NCBI RefSeq assembly: GCF_036785885.1
Contig: NC_092312.1
Span: 21,160,001 to 21,224,000, forward strand
Direction: 5' to 3'
Length of the DNA: 64,000 bases
From: Coffea arabica
Taxonomy: Eukaryota; Streptophyta; Magnoliopsida; Gentianales; Rubiaceae
Under the pieces are notes generated by a model, which saw only the letters and a program-made list of their open reading frames with translations, did no database searches and was not told the DNA's origin. Below, one piece after another: positions 28,978-40,510 of this stretch (positions are counted from its first letter, which is position 1; the number at the start of each line of letters is the position of its first letter). Both the position numbers and the translations under genes were made by a program.

Positions 28978-29316
28978 CTATGACCGCGGTATCCTTTGAA
29001 TTTCGAAGGATTCGAAGTGTGCCACCAGCTGGAGGACCTTGGAGAGGTAGCGATGCATCATCTCGTCCCTGGCCTCGTATTCGCCTAATATCTGGCACAC
29101 GACGAGTTGGGAATCACTATAAACCAAAATGTGTGCGGCCCCGAGCTTGTGAGCTAGCTGCAATCCAGCAATGACAGTTTCGTATTCGGTTTCATTGTTT
29201 GAAGCAGCGAAATCAAACCTCAGGACGTACGAGCACACATCTCCTTGGGGGTCTTCGAGGAGCAAGCCTGCTCCACTACCCTCACTGTTGGACGAACCTC
29301 CATATGCAGAATCCAC
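28978..29316 (-). pseudogene. Second (archaeal-type) RNase H domain of the retrotransposon
   Basis: The minus-strand frame has SSNSEGSGAGLLLE, ASNNETEYETVIAGL and VYSDSQLVV, the pattern of the extra RNase H in Tat elements. The upstream frame reaches RWILHM and then shifts: one base is missing at about 29298-29301, within the codon where the first catalytic Asp is expected. The domain is therefore separated from reverse transcriptase and lacks that residue. Confidence 0.8.
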
Positions 29317-31573
29317 CGCTGGAGCCCAGCGGTGGCCACTTCAACGGTGGCCGGGGTGGCAGCCGGGATGGGCTCTTTTGCCTCATCAAAGGTGAGTTCG
29401 GCTAGGAAGTCCGCGAGAGCCTGGGTCTTGATTGCTGTGCGGGGTTCATAAGATAAATCATACTCCCCCAGCTCAATGGCCCATTTGATAAGACGTCCTG
29501 AAGCCTCGGGTCGTGTCAAGATTTGCCGGAGTGGTTGATCAGTCCTCAAGCAGACGTGGTGAGCTAAGAAATAGGGCTTGAGTCTGCGGGCTGCATGGAT
29601 CAGGGCCAGCACAAGTTTCTCCGCTTGTGTGTACTTTGTCTCTGGATCTCGGAGAATTCGGCTAACGTAGTAGACAGGCATCTGGACTCCTTCATCTCTT
29701 ATCAGCACGGCACTCACGGCTTCGACCGCGGCAGAAAGGTATAGAATCAATTTGTCTCCTGGATGAGGTGAGGTGAGCGTTGGAAGGTGGTGAAGGTAAT
29801 CTTTCAGCTGTTCAAACGCCTGTTGACACTCTTCAGTCCAGGAGAAATGATCAGCTTTTTTTAATACTTTGAAGAAGGGCAGTGCCTTAGCTGCCGACTG
29901 CGATAGAAACCGGTTCAGGGCGGCTAACCGCCCCGTTAGCCTCTGGACGTCTCGGACGCACCGAGGTAGAGACATCTCCTGGATGGCTCGCATCTTATCC
30001 GGATTTGCTTCTATACCTCGCTTTGAGACGAGATAACCCAAAAATTTCTCCGAGGTAACCCCAAAGACGCATTTCTTGGGGTTCAGCATCATTCGCGTCT
30101 TCCGGAGAATATCAATGACCTCTTTCAGGTCGGCCAGAAAGGCGGAGGTCGTTTGGCTTTTGAGGAGGATGTCATCTACATAGGCCTCAACATTCCGGCG
30201 GATCTGAGACTTGAATGCTTGGTTGACCAAGCGTTGGTAAGTGGCTCCGGCATTCTTCAGCCCGAATGGCATGGTAGTGTAACAGTACGTGCCGCGATCA
30301 GTGTAAAAGACCGTCTTCTCCTGGTCTTCTTGGCTCATACCAATTTGGTGATAACCTTTGAATGCATCCAGGAAACAGAGAACCTCGTATCCCATTGCCG
30401 AGTCTACCAAGGTATCGACCTTGGGCAATGGATAGCAATCCTTGGGGCAGGCCTTGTTGAGATCGGTGAAATCGACGCACATTCTCCAAGCCTCCGTGTC
30501 CTTCTTGACCATGACCGGGTTGGACAACCAGATCGGATATTGGACTTCCCGGATTATTTTAGCGGGCAAAAGCTTGTCCACTTCCTCACCAACAGCTCGG
30601 CTTCGTTCAGGGCCGAGGTGCCTTCTCTTCTGTCTGACCGGACGGACTTGGGGGTCGACGTTTAGCTCATGCATCATGAGGTGGTGCGGGACTCCTTGGA
30701 CCTCTTCGGCGGCCCAAGCAAAAACGTCCTGGTATTCTCTGAGAAGGTCCACCATACCTCTTCGGATAGGACCGGGCAATCGGGTACCAACGCGGACTGT
30801 CTGATCGGGCTTCGTAGGGTCCAGGAGAAGCTCTTCCACCTCATCCCCAGTCTCCAGCCTCGGGACCTTCTCAACTCGCTGAGGATCGATGCTATATATT
30901 GAGAGGATATTTGACCTCTTCTCGGGTCTCGTTCCGGAGATTGATGGGGAGGCCGCTTGTAGAGTGGCGAGGTAACACTCCCGGGCAGCGCAGACGTCGC
31001 TACTGACCTCGGCCACTCCTGCGGGGGTAGGAAACTTAAAGCTTAGGTGGTATTTAGAGTACACCGCTCGCAGAGCATTAAGAGTGGGTCGACCCAAGAG
31101 CAAGTTGTATGGGGAGTCAGCCTTAACCACTACAAAGTTCACTGGGATAGTTCGGCAGCTGAGGTGGTGCCCCACGGTCACCGTCAGGGTCACCATTCCC
31201 TCGGGGTGCACAACGTGCCCCCCGAACCCTACAAGAGGGGTTCTTACCGGGGTCATGTGCTCCCTGGGCAGTTTAAGACTCTCAAAGGTGCGGAGGTACA
31301 TGAGTCAACTGAACTTCCCGGGTTTATGTAGACCTTTTTCACAATGTAGTTGTTGGTGAGGATTTCAATCACCAAAGCTTTATGACTGCTGGAGACGGCT
31401 GGGACGGGATCACTGGGCCCGTAGGTGATCACCTCGGACAGGCGAGAACTCGACTCGGCCTGATCCGGGTTAGTTTGTCGGTAGGTCCTCTTCCGAGAGT
31501 TCTGACTATCCCCTCCCATCGGACCTCCAGCAATGGTGTTAATGATTCCGGCAATGTTTGGCCCATATCCCAA
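29220..31573 (-). pseudogene. Retrotransposon protease, reverse transcriptase and RNase H
   Basis: Two overlapping minus-strand frames. The upstream one (31573 to 31253) ends in the protease active-site motif, read here as INPGSSVD. The expected first Asp is Asn at codon 31322-31324, and one base is lost soon after (near 31306). The downstream frame (693 codons from 31301) continues the protease flap region and NLLLGRP, then reverse transcriptase with PLPKVDTLVD, FLDAFKGYHQI, MPFGLKNAGATYQ and the catalytic YVDDILLKS, then a Ty3-type RNase H (LYLSAAVEAVSAVLIR). The YVDD box is intact. The break and the Asp-to-Asn change argue that protease is dead. Confidence 0.9.
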
Positions 31574-31579
31574 CCCATG

Positions 31580-33109
31580 TCCTGAAAATCCGTCTAGGGG
31601 GGCCTTTTTGTCTCCCTGGGATCCTCAGGAGGTCGGCAGCTGCTTCTGGAGGTCGGCAGCTGCTTCTGGAGGTCCGCCGCTCATCTCGGTGTCGGTCACC
31701 TCGTTTGTCTCGCCGGTTTTCATCTCGTTGGTGGCGCCTCCAACTCGGCGGATGAACTGTTTTAAGTGCCCTTGTTTAATGAGGTTCTCGATCTCCCTCT
31801 TGAGATCGTTGCAATTCTCAGTCTCATGACCGATGTCCCGGTGCTATAAGCAGTAGAGGTTCGAGTTCCTCTTGTCTCTGCTTCCATACATCCTCGGTGG
31901 GGCCTTTCTGAGGTTGTTTTGTTCCATCACGGACAACACGTGAGATCGGGTAGTATTCAAAGGAGTCAACTCGGACTCGGGAATAGGTGACTTCCCCTTG
32001 GATATCCTGTCGAACATGCTGCGGCGGTCTCGGCCAGAACTTCGGAAGCTACTTCCCGACCCCACTTCAGTTCGGCTGGCGTCTTTTCCCTTTCGGGGAT
32101 CAGCCCTTGGACGGGTGGCTTGGACCTCTTTCTTCATGCGGTGGAGGTCTTCGGCCTGTATGCCCTTTTCGACCTTCAACCACAATTCATGCAGTGTGCG
32201 GGGGTATTTCTTATGGATCCCCGTATTGAACTCCCCTGCAACGAGTCCATGGGTGAAGGCAGCGAGGGTTACCTGCTCATTGGGATCAGGTATCTGAACG
32301 CTTTCCTCATGGAACCTCCGGACGTACGACCGAAGTGACTTTCCCGGATTCTGCTGCACGGTGAGCAGGTAAGCCGAGGTCTTGGTCGTAGGTCGGGAGG
32401 AGACAAACCGGTGGAGAAACTTCTCCACTAATTCACCCAGGGTTGAGATGCTCCTAGGTTCTAGAGCCCAGAACCATTTTCGAGCAGTTTCTCGGAGGAA
32501 TACCGGAAAGGCTCGACATATGACAGGGTCTGGGATGCAGTAGAGGCGGAAGGCCGAGATGAAGGCATGGATGTGGTCTTCGGGGTCACCTCGGCCATCA
32601 TAAGATTGTACTGCGGGGAGCTTAAAATTGGGAGGAAGCCTTTCCTCGTTTATATCATCTGTAAACGGTGGAGCCCTCATGCAGTCCACCCCGGGTATTT
32701 CTAAGGGCCGAGGTTCTTCCTCGGGTCGTCGCCCCAAGAGCCCTCGAGAAAACGCCTTGGTCAGGGAGGCTACCTTAGAGGTGGCTTTAAAAAATGCTCG
32801 TTTTGAGGCACTTCGGCTTAAGCGCCTTCCATCCGACTCCTCCTCAGATGAGTTTTCAGGAGACCCATCTGACTTCCTTTTAGAGGACTCGACTTTTTGT
32901 TTGCCTTGCCTCTTCAGGTATCTTCCCAACTCTTCAAAGATGTTGGGGTTCTCAGTTACAAACTCGGCCATACGAGTTATGGCTTTTTCGTTTGCGAGCT
33001 GAGTTTTCGGGGACTCCTGCCCTTCAGAAATATTTTCTGGTTGAGCTGCATTGCTTTGCTCAGCCTCTATAGTGAGGGCTTTTCTGCTCCTAGAACGCGC
33101 AGGCTTCAT
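31580..33109 (-). pseudogene. Retrotransposon gag
   Basis: 421 codons from MKPARSRSRKAL on the minus strand, with the plant retrotransposon gag domain (FRLYCIPDPVICRAFPVFL, ARKWFWAL, SLRSYVRRFHEE). The frame closes at a TAG (31841-31843) exactly where homologues run on into the C-terminal Cys/His segment. The same frame continues after the stop as HRDIGHETENC and further, to a second stop near 31615. This is a nonsense mutation rather than the natural end. Confidence 0.85.
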
Positions 33110-33126
33110 TTTCTAATGTCTTTGCG

Positions 33127-33144
33127 TTCCCACAGACGGCGCCA
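33127..33144 (-). other. Primer-binding site of the retrotransposon
   Basis: The minus strand reads TGGCGCCGTCTGTGGGAA, starting two bases inside the 5' LTR. TGGCGCC-type primer sites are usual in plant Gypsy elements. It fixes the element's orientation. Confidence 0.9.
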
Positions 33145-33146
33145 AT

Positions 33147-33721
33147 TGAAGAGATGATTTTCGACCCGCAGGAGTGAGTCACCTCAACTGGAGGAATGTC
33201 TTTACCTTGGGCAACTCTCTTGGACAAAGTCACCTGCTTGGATAAGAAAAGGGGTTGGATCCCCCGGTATAACTCCGAAACTTAAGTCAGTTCGGATATA
33301 GAGAAGTAAGAAAATAATGAGTGGAGATAGTGTCCTACCAGAAATTGGTCATCCCCATTTCAGTAGAAGTGTCGTGTATTTATAGGGGACCGATAGGAGA
33401 GAGGAGATGTTTGCACGGGTCCCTAAAGATCTGAGATAGTCAGTGGATCAGGTGGACTTGACCGGTCTCTATGAAGAGACGTGATGGGACATTCTGTCAG
33501 ATTCAGGCGGCGGGTCAGAGCAGCCTTTGCTCAGGTGTCAGAGATCACATCTCCCCTTTTTGTAGTTGTCATTCAATGTCCACCTCGGTGTCACGACCCC
33601 ACATCGTAGCCGAGGTGGTAAATGGGCCGCGATCGCCTTCCGAGATGATGACCGGTGTGGCACTTCAGGAAATGGTGGGGGACTAGGCCTCGGGCGATCC
33701 GAGCCTAAATGGCCCTCCGCA
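33147..33721 (-). repeat. 5' LTR of the retrotransposon
   Basis: 575 bp, partner of the left LTR. The minus-strand TATAAATA at 33377-33384 is the likely promoter of the element's genomic RNA. The outer end reads TGCGGAGGG on the minus strand, where the other LTR has TGAGGAGGG. Confidence 0.92.
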
Positions 33722-34378
33722 CTTGGTGTACTTCCTCCCGTTGCTTAGATGATTTTGTCTACTGGATTGCTGGGGATACCCATAGCAGAAGTCATGGGAA
33801 GGACGGTATGAACTGGCCTGACTCCGGTATTGAAACCTTATATATTGTCATTTGATATCAAGAAGGAAGAATTCGACCTTTTGCCTCACCCCGGGTCCCT
33901 CCCTGCTGCAAAACTAGGAACAATAAGTGTCTATCCACTGTTGGAACGTTGCTAGTGGCCTCTTGTCCGTCTGTCAGTGATCAAGAAGGTTATTCGGCAT
34001 CTGGGTCTTCAAGAAGGAATCTGATCATCATCAGGGAGTGTGGATTAAGACGCATAACTTGATTGCGCCTGACCTGAGCTCTTCACTTCTGAGTTTTCTA
34101 ATAAAAAAAAATAGAGCTCTGTCGGTATTTTCTTCATCCAATAGGGGTGCTAGAGGGAGAATTGCTGCTAGCTAGTGCATTGGTTTGCTGCAGGTCTCTT
34201 CGTGCATGATCTCAAGCTGGGCACCACTCGCCTCTTTGACATCTCAAATGGAAATGATGACATTGCTGGCCTTACCTTCCTTCCTAATATCATACCCACT
34301 CCTTCCTCCCCCATAAGGGGATGGGGAAAGGGCAGCTTCCGCGACTCTGAAATTTTTGTTTCTGGAGACGAGCATTAA
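33722..34378 (+). pseudogene. F-box-associated (FBA) domain pseudogene fragment
   Basis: Immediately right of the retrotransposon, pieces in different plus-strand frames resemble the C-terminal domain of plant F-box proteins. In order they are DDFVYWIAGD (from 33748), YILSFDIKKEEFDLLPHPG (about 33838-33900), IWVFKKE followed by GVWIKTHNL (about 33997-34060), GELLLASA (about 34157), and GLFVHDLKLGTTRLFDI (from 34191). At least three frame changes and a stop separate them. The F-box itself is absent. The match is by pattern, so the family is likely but not certain. Confidence 0.5.
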
Positions 34379-35217
34379 CTAATTACCCAGGTCCAGTTCA
34401 TTATCATCCTCAACTTTTTTCAAGGTTTCAGTCGTTCAAAGTTCCCCATTGTCTGCAGCCATTTTGGCCGAAAATCGATTCGCTGTACAATCTCCCTCAG
34501 CTAATCAGAGTCCAAGGACTCCAAATATGAAGCTTTGTATATTTTGAAACATGTTTAAAAATGATCATGGTTGGAATGTACGTGAGCGTTACGATCATAT
34601 TCGTGCTGATTCAGAGGCAACAGCCAAATTTCCTGCCTATTCACTCCAATTGCAAATAGCTTAAAGGATAAAGACTTCTTTTTGCGAGAACTCAGAAAGA
34701 TAAATGAAAGAAGCGATCAATTATGGGGTCATTTACTTCTTTTCTACAAGTTTAAGATGATTATGAATTAGACTATTTTAAAGTTGATGCCGAAAATTTC
34801 AGAAGCCTACGAAAATTCCATAACTGTGATCTCACAGTTCTAGTAGCCTTTTACAGGTCAAGAGTCCTCTGCAAGCAAGCCCAGCAAATATTAGCGAATG
34901 AGGATTTTAGAGCAAATTTTCAGCACAGACCAGAAGGCGAACAGAAAATGCAAAATTTCGCTCTTTTCTTTCTTCTGTACGTGTTAATCGACGAGACAAG
35001 TTTGTGCTAGAGTAATTACAATCTCAATAGAACTACAAAAATGTCAAAGCAAAAAGCATCTGCTAACAAGCAAGCTACCAGTTAGTACCTTACAAAAGCA
35101 AGCTTGTATTCTAATTCTAACTTTACAATTTAGGGAACGAAAAAGGAACCAAGTTGATTCTTTCCTCCCTGAAGCAATAATCTTAAAATGTGCCAAATCA
35201 ATATACGTTATAATATG
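34379..35217. other. Intergenic and FRS11 3' UTR
   Basis: Contains the 3' end of FRS11 (minus strand), AT-rich. No gene, RNA gene or transposon end was seen. Confidence 0.45.
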
Positions 35218-38200
35218 TCAGTGATTTCTAGGATTGGCGGAGTTTTCTCTCGTGCCTTGTGGACAAACCGGAACTGGATGCTCCCTTATTCGAGATAGAA
35301 GAATGGAAACTTGCTCAGTGGCTATATCAAGACGTTCTCGTGACTTTGCACATTCTGTAATCAGGGAGGATAGTATGGTCTGCAATAACTGAATCCTGTC
35401 TGTGTGCTCACTTGGAGTCGTCTGATGGAGTTTGGCAGACGGCGTACTCATTCGAAGCCATCGGAGAGGAAGGTAGCGATCTGGAATTTGGAAGCAATTT
35501 CCTGTGGACAATACACGAAGAGCATGCCGACAAAGGATTCCTGAGAACTCAAACTGATGGCAGCTGCAACTTATAATGCCTTCCCTTGGAACCCAGTAAA
35601 CTTTCCGACCTCCATCAAGTTTAGTGTGGTGTCTCACCAGGAAACAATCTTCCATCTGAAACGAGGCATAGTGAGCAGCCAAAACCAGCTGTTCCTGGAG
35701 CTTAGAAAAAGCAAAAGGTGTAAGAACAGTAGCAGCATGAGATTCCATTGGTGCCCCCGTTTTCAAGCAAAGGTTCTGAAGATTCTGCTGCATTGTCTGC
35801 TGTTCTCCCATTTGATCCTTGAAATCCACTGTGACGGCTGCCTGATTATCCAGAATAATATTGCCAGTCAGAAAGAATCTAACTTCACTTTATAAGCACA
35901 CGTGAATAAAGCATGTCCAAATAAACAGAACATTTGATTTATAAACAGATCTTTTCTCTTCCCTTTCACAGAACCAAGTCATCACACATTCAGCGAAATA
36001 CAGCTAGTAAGAGGAAACTCAACAAACCAGTAAATGCAGAATGTTCTGAACTTTGGACATAGAAAAAATATGCAATCCTATTAGAAGGGTAACTCTTGGG
36101 AAGATGCAAAAACTAATATCAAAAGTTAAACAAAGTGGAACTCCTCAAAGTAGCATATACTAAAAATTTGCTGAGATAAGGAGGAAAACCATATACATGT
36201 AGGACATCAATTTTGTGTTAATCATCTTCTCTGATGCAAGTCTTTTTTTTATTATTATTTTTACTCAGTCATGTTTTCTCTGTTTAAGTAACAACAGACA
36301 AAAGAATTGTAACTTCTAATGCCAAATGGGAAGCTCTAGTCATGTAGTATCAATTTAAGTTTGACATAAACAACAGAGTGAAACCAATTCCATTAACAGT
36401 AATGGTACCAGAATATCAACCTGCTCCACAAAGTGTGCAAGCCTGGTTTGTGCACTCAAAAACCGTTGAATAAAAGCATTAATTGATTTTGAGTGGACAG
36501 TAGTGGTCATTCCTGCAAAGAAATGGCTTCTCAAGTACGGCAGAGCCCAGAGTGACCGTAAGGCAAACAGACTAGCAATGTGCCTGTTACTGTGTAAGCC
36601 AAAGGAATTCACCATGTCTCTCCAACCCAATTCGAAATCCTCAGTTGACTCCAGATTATATAGATGGTAAAATTCAGCCTTCCACTCATTGTAGCGTTCT
36701 CCTAAAACTGCATTGAACCAGGAAGGGAACTTTGCCACGATTAACCAAATGCAAAGTGCATGCTTGGCACTTGGCATCTCCAATTCTATTGCTTCCTTGA
36801 GACACATATTTTGATCAGTTAATATTGTTTGTGGGGCCTTCGCATTCATGAATCCTAAGAATGCCTGTTCCATATTAAAAACAAAAGAAGATATCAGAAG
36901 AGTACCAGATTAAAGGACTATGTAAATGTATTTGGGATCTCTACAACCAGTTTTGCAAGCCTCTGTGTTCTTTTTTATTGTTTTATCTCTTATTTGGGTG
37001 GGGTTGGGAGGCAGACGGAAAGACTGGGGGTAAATGAAAGAACAACTATTGACACAATTCAGAAACAACAGAAACCCAAATCATCCAACACCAGGATAAG
37101 CTCAAAAGATCATTCAATAGACAAAGTAAACATGATGCCTACTCTGCAACCCTTGGCTGAATGTCTTTAAGAAACTCCCAACACTGACAGAATTTAGTGA
37201 TCTCACTGCACCAGGATAGCAAAAGATGCTTGACAGAAGAGAGAGGACAGAAGCATCAACAAAATTGAAACACCATTACCAGCATATTGTGTCAATTATA
37301 TGATACAAGATTCTCATGGAAGCACCTTCTCAGAATTGCAAGAAATGGTATGGCTGATATGCTATATAAGCCATTTTACTCATAGCGGAAAAAATAATTT
37401 TTTGTTCGTCCTCCAATTTTTTTCTTTTCTGGTTATACTTTGAAAGTGCCAGCCCCCACCCACCCCAAAAAAAAGAAAAAAATATAAGAGATTATAAGTA
37501 TTCAGAAATTGGGTAGCTGGATTATGTTGGAAGTAGCCAGATAAAGAGGGTTAGATGACAGCTATATGTTATAGAAACTAATATTTCACTACTTTACCTT
37601 CAAAGCCCATGAATATGTCCTCAAATTTTCCTCCCTTAGAAGCACACAACCAAAGAAGCAAGGCATACCATAATTGTTTATTCCAACCCAAATTCCAAGA
37701 GGCATGTCAAAAGCAGTCAAGCGGTGAGTCGTGTCAAAAACCACAGCGTCACCAAAAATTTCATAAGACTGGATTGATGAGGCATACGACCATGCAATAT
37801 TCTCCAACCTATTGTCCAAATCCAGTGTAAAATCAAACATGAAGTTAGGGTCTTTATCCTTAATGTTTCTACACATTCTCAACAAGTCTATGCTCTCGTC
37901 CTCTGGATCCACTTTCCTACATGACTGGAGCAAGTTCCTAACATCTTTCTCTGTGAAAGGCAAATATCCTGGCTCAACACATTTCTCAAGCTCCATCAGC
38001 CTCATCATCTGTTGCACTGAAATTCCTGTTTTAGCAAACATCAGGATTCTGCTCTTGTCTGCATCAGATATGGTCCGGTATGCAGGAAGAAAGCGCACTT
38101 GGTTTGGTTCTAGGAGTTCATGATTATGGTGGTTTACAAACCCTGTGACTCGCCATTCAGGTAGTCCCAATTCAGTTGTCTTGCTTATCCGCATATATGC

Positions 38201-38575
38201 TTGACATCCACATCTAGAAGATTTCCTATTTCTCTGAGGTTTATTGTCATTGGTGGTTTTGACAGGAGTATTGCCAGCACGATGGCAAACAAAGTAACGC
38301 CTTGTAAGCCCTTTGCCTACACCATCTTTACCCTCTGTGCGATGGCGCCTGATAGAAAAACCACAGCGTTTTGCAAAATCACTGTAAAACTCATATGCAG
38401 CATCATGAGAGGCAAACCTTTGCCCAATGTAAGGTACCACATCATTACTAGTTTCTATGGATAGCCTTGTTTTGTCTGGAGATTCCTCTGTGCTACTTGT
38501 ATCCTCAAAAGATAAAGATCTTTGATCTGAATGGTCGTCATAAACCACCATCATCTGTGCAGCCTCTTCAGACAT
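35218..38575 (-). CDS. FRS11: FAR1-related sequence 11 (domesticated MULE transposase)
   Basis: Predicted nuclear DNA-binding regulator derived from a Mutator-type transposase; relatives FHY3 and FAR1 activate light-response genes. Minus-strand exons 38575-37598, 36864-36421 and 35841-35218 join in phase 0 to give 681 residues, versus about 680 in Arabidopsis FRS11. The FAR1 zinc-finger domain spans about 50-160 (FAKRCGFSIRRHRTEGKDG, then CGCQAY, HHNHEL). The MULE transposase core at about 270-370 has Asp in VVFDTTH and Asp in TILTDQN. The SWIM zinc finger at about 555-575 has the CxC...CxH pattern (CSCHQFEF to CRHA). The N-terminal MVVYDDHSDQRSLS and STEESPD segments are the FRS11 signature. 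No disruption was seen. Neighbouring GRP23 and Core-2/I genes match the Arabidopsis neighbourhood of FRS11. Confidence 0.95.
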
Positions 38576-38628
38576 GGTAGCCTACACAACTTCTCAATCA
38601 ATGAGAGAACCTAAGACCATTTTGTACC

Positions 38629-39990
38629 CTGGAAACCATTAAGGGAAAAGAGTATCATTAAGCACCATGCTTGCACGAGATAATCTTTAGCAAAAGATTA
38701 GTAAACTACAAGATATACAGATACCCATACAAAAGGTAAACTTATACTTATATTATCCAAGATGGTAAAATCCTCTTGTTTCCATCATTAGCAGAAACTC
38801 TAGTACTAAAAATAGTAAAATGAGGCCGTGAAAGTAATTGCAGGTTCATTAACAACCCATGGAAAGTGCAGATATGCAGCCATCAGCCTGTTGCGCCCAA
38901 GATTAAGGCATATTGTGTCCCACAATGACATGGGCTTTTGAGAAACTCCAAGAGCACAAACAAGAAGACAATGCATGACATTTTAGATGCTTAAGTTGTT
39001 TTTTCCACCGATAAAACTGCATTATCTCTCAAGGAGAGAATCAGCGCTTTCTTTTTATCAGAAATTCCATTTTCTGGATCAAATGGAATAATTTGGTGGA
39101 TGGTGGCTAACTTCTCATCAAGCATTGTTGCCTTTCAGTGTAATGCTTTTCCATGAGCAATAGATACAGTACTAGTAGGTTAGCAACTATCCATGCCTGT
39201 GGAATGCAGACATGTACAACAGAAACATAGCTCGGTTCTAAAAGCAGTGATGACATAAAACGCCAAATAGTCTTCACATTAGTCTACCGTGGTCAGGATC
39301 ATTAGCGTTAAATGCCTTCAGAGATATGGTAATACTCATGTCAATGGCAATAGGATGTAGAACTGTTTAAAAGCATCTCTTGTGATTAGTTCTTCCACTA
39401 AGAGCCTGGCAAAACCCATTCATTCTTGAAACAATCAATTGCATTCTTTACCCCCCCCCCCCCCCGGCACTTATTTTGTTGTTGATTGCTCGTTTTCATT
39501 AATTGCTCTTCACATATAGCCCTGTACAATATGATACATTATTATATGCCGCCTGATAAAATTATTGCCAGCGGAGGAAGCCATAATTGGGAACTCTTAA
39601 TGCAACTAGGATTGGGACACAAAGCTATTACCATACTCAGCACTTCCACTATTCCAATTAAGTAATTCAAGTCAAGGTATATCACCTGAAATATATTACT
39701 ACAACTTATTCCTAAAATAACTAAAAAATGTCCAATCTTAAAGCAAATACTCATAGTTGGAAGGAAAAAAAAATACTCTTATTTGGGTTTTCCAAGCATT
39801 ATTAGTAAAAATCATCTTGATTATTATTGCATTTTTTGTCAATGAATTATCAAAATGTACTGACTAAATTGGACACATAGCTTGAAAGATGGCAACATGA
39901 TAAAACATGGTCCTAAATTTTGAATCAGTAATTTGATTTGAAATACTCACCGAATAAATTATGAGTATCAAGGATGAATAATATACAGAC
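38629..39990 (-). other. FRS11 5' UTR intron
   Basis: On the minus strand a donor (CATTCCTTCAG, then gtctgt, at 39991/39990) and an acceptor (gtttccag at 38629) bracket a 1.36-kb leader intron. The second leader exon (38628-38576) runs straight into the ATG. Splice sites are inferred from sequence only. A 15-bp poly-C run lies inside at 39451-39465. No coding content was seen. Confidence 0.6.
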
Positions 39991-40143
39991 CTGAAGGAAT
40001 GAGAATAGGCGTTGTGAGATTTTGCCCGCCTGGGTTTGAAAATTTTGAATGCTTGTTGTGGGGGTTTGATCCGTTGGTGGAAGGGGGAGTGAGTGTGAGT
40101 TAGTGAGGACGAACCCTAATTTGCGCGGGGGTGTATGGGAGCC

Positions 40144-40151
40144 TTTTTATA
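40144..40151 (-). promoter_or_regulatory. TATA box of FRS11
   Basis: TATAAAAA on the minus strand, about 30 bp upstream of a GC-rich stretch. Nearby is AATTAGGGTT, a telo-box-like motif in the likely 5' UTR. It fits a transcription start around 40115. Confidence 0.6.
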
Positions 40152-40329
40152 TCGCGGCGCACGATTATATCCGGCGCCTTTTCTGTGTCCAAATTCCGCT
40201 ATCCATTCCTGCCCGAGACACTACTTTCTTTTTTTTCCGTACCACCAAACAGTACACTAGATTCAACAAACAAGCAAGAGCAGCAGTTGGCTACCAAGAA
40301 AATTTTAAATCTCCTTAATACAGGTCAAG

Positions 40330-40510
40330 GAATTTTTAAAACTCTACTTATTTGTAGGTCAAGAAATCAAATTTCCTTGCCTACATTCTAAAAAATTTCA
40401 GGCTTTTCTGGCATAGGTACTCATTTGAACCGGTGGTGATTCAGTCGCTTTCGAATTGTTCTTGACCTTCTTCAGATTCCTTCTCCCCTTAGTGTAGAGT
40501 AGTGTATCCG
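40330..40510 (+). repeat. Dispersed repeat, copy 1
   Basis: About 180 bp shared with 44760-44950. Landmarks in order are GTAGGTCAAG, CCTACATTCTAAAAAATT, GCATAGG, TTTGAACCGG, and CTT(C/T)(A)GAT(C/T). The copies are diverged (roughly three quarters identical by eye). It may be part of an old transposon; family not recognised. Confidence 0.55.

Larger units (their letters stand above)
24238..33721 (-). mobile_element. Ty3/Gypsy LTR retrotransposon, Tat/Retand-like, full length but defective
   Basis: A 9484-bp element read on the minus strand: 5' LTR 33147-33721, primer-binding site, gag, protease-RT-RNase H, a second RNase H, integrase, and 3' LTR 24238-24812, with an antisense ORF region between integrase and the 3' LTR. 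A second RNase H domain and an antisense ORF carrying a gypsy-type transposon domain are hallmarks of the Tat lineage. Both LTRs are 575 bp, start TG and end CA, and differ at about 11 positions by eye (about 98% identity), so insertion is fairly recent. Nonetheless gag, pol and the antisense ORF all have stops or frameshifts. No convincing 5-bp target duplication was found (GCTGG on the left, CTTGG on the right). Confidence 0.92.
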
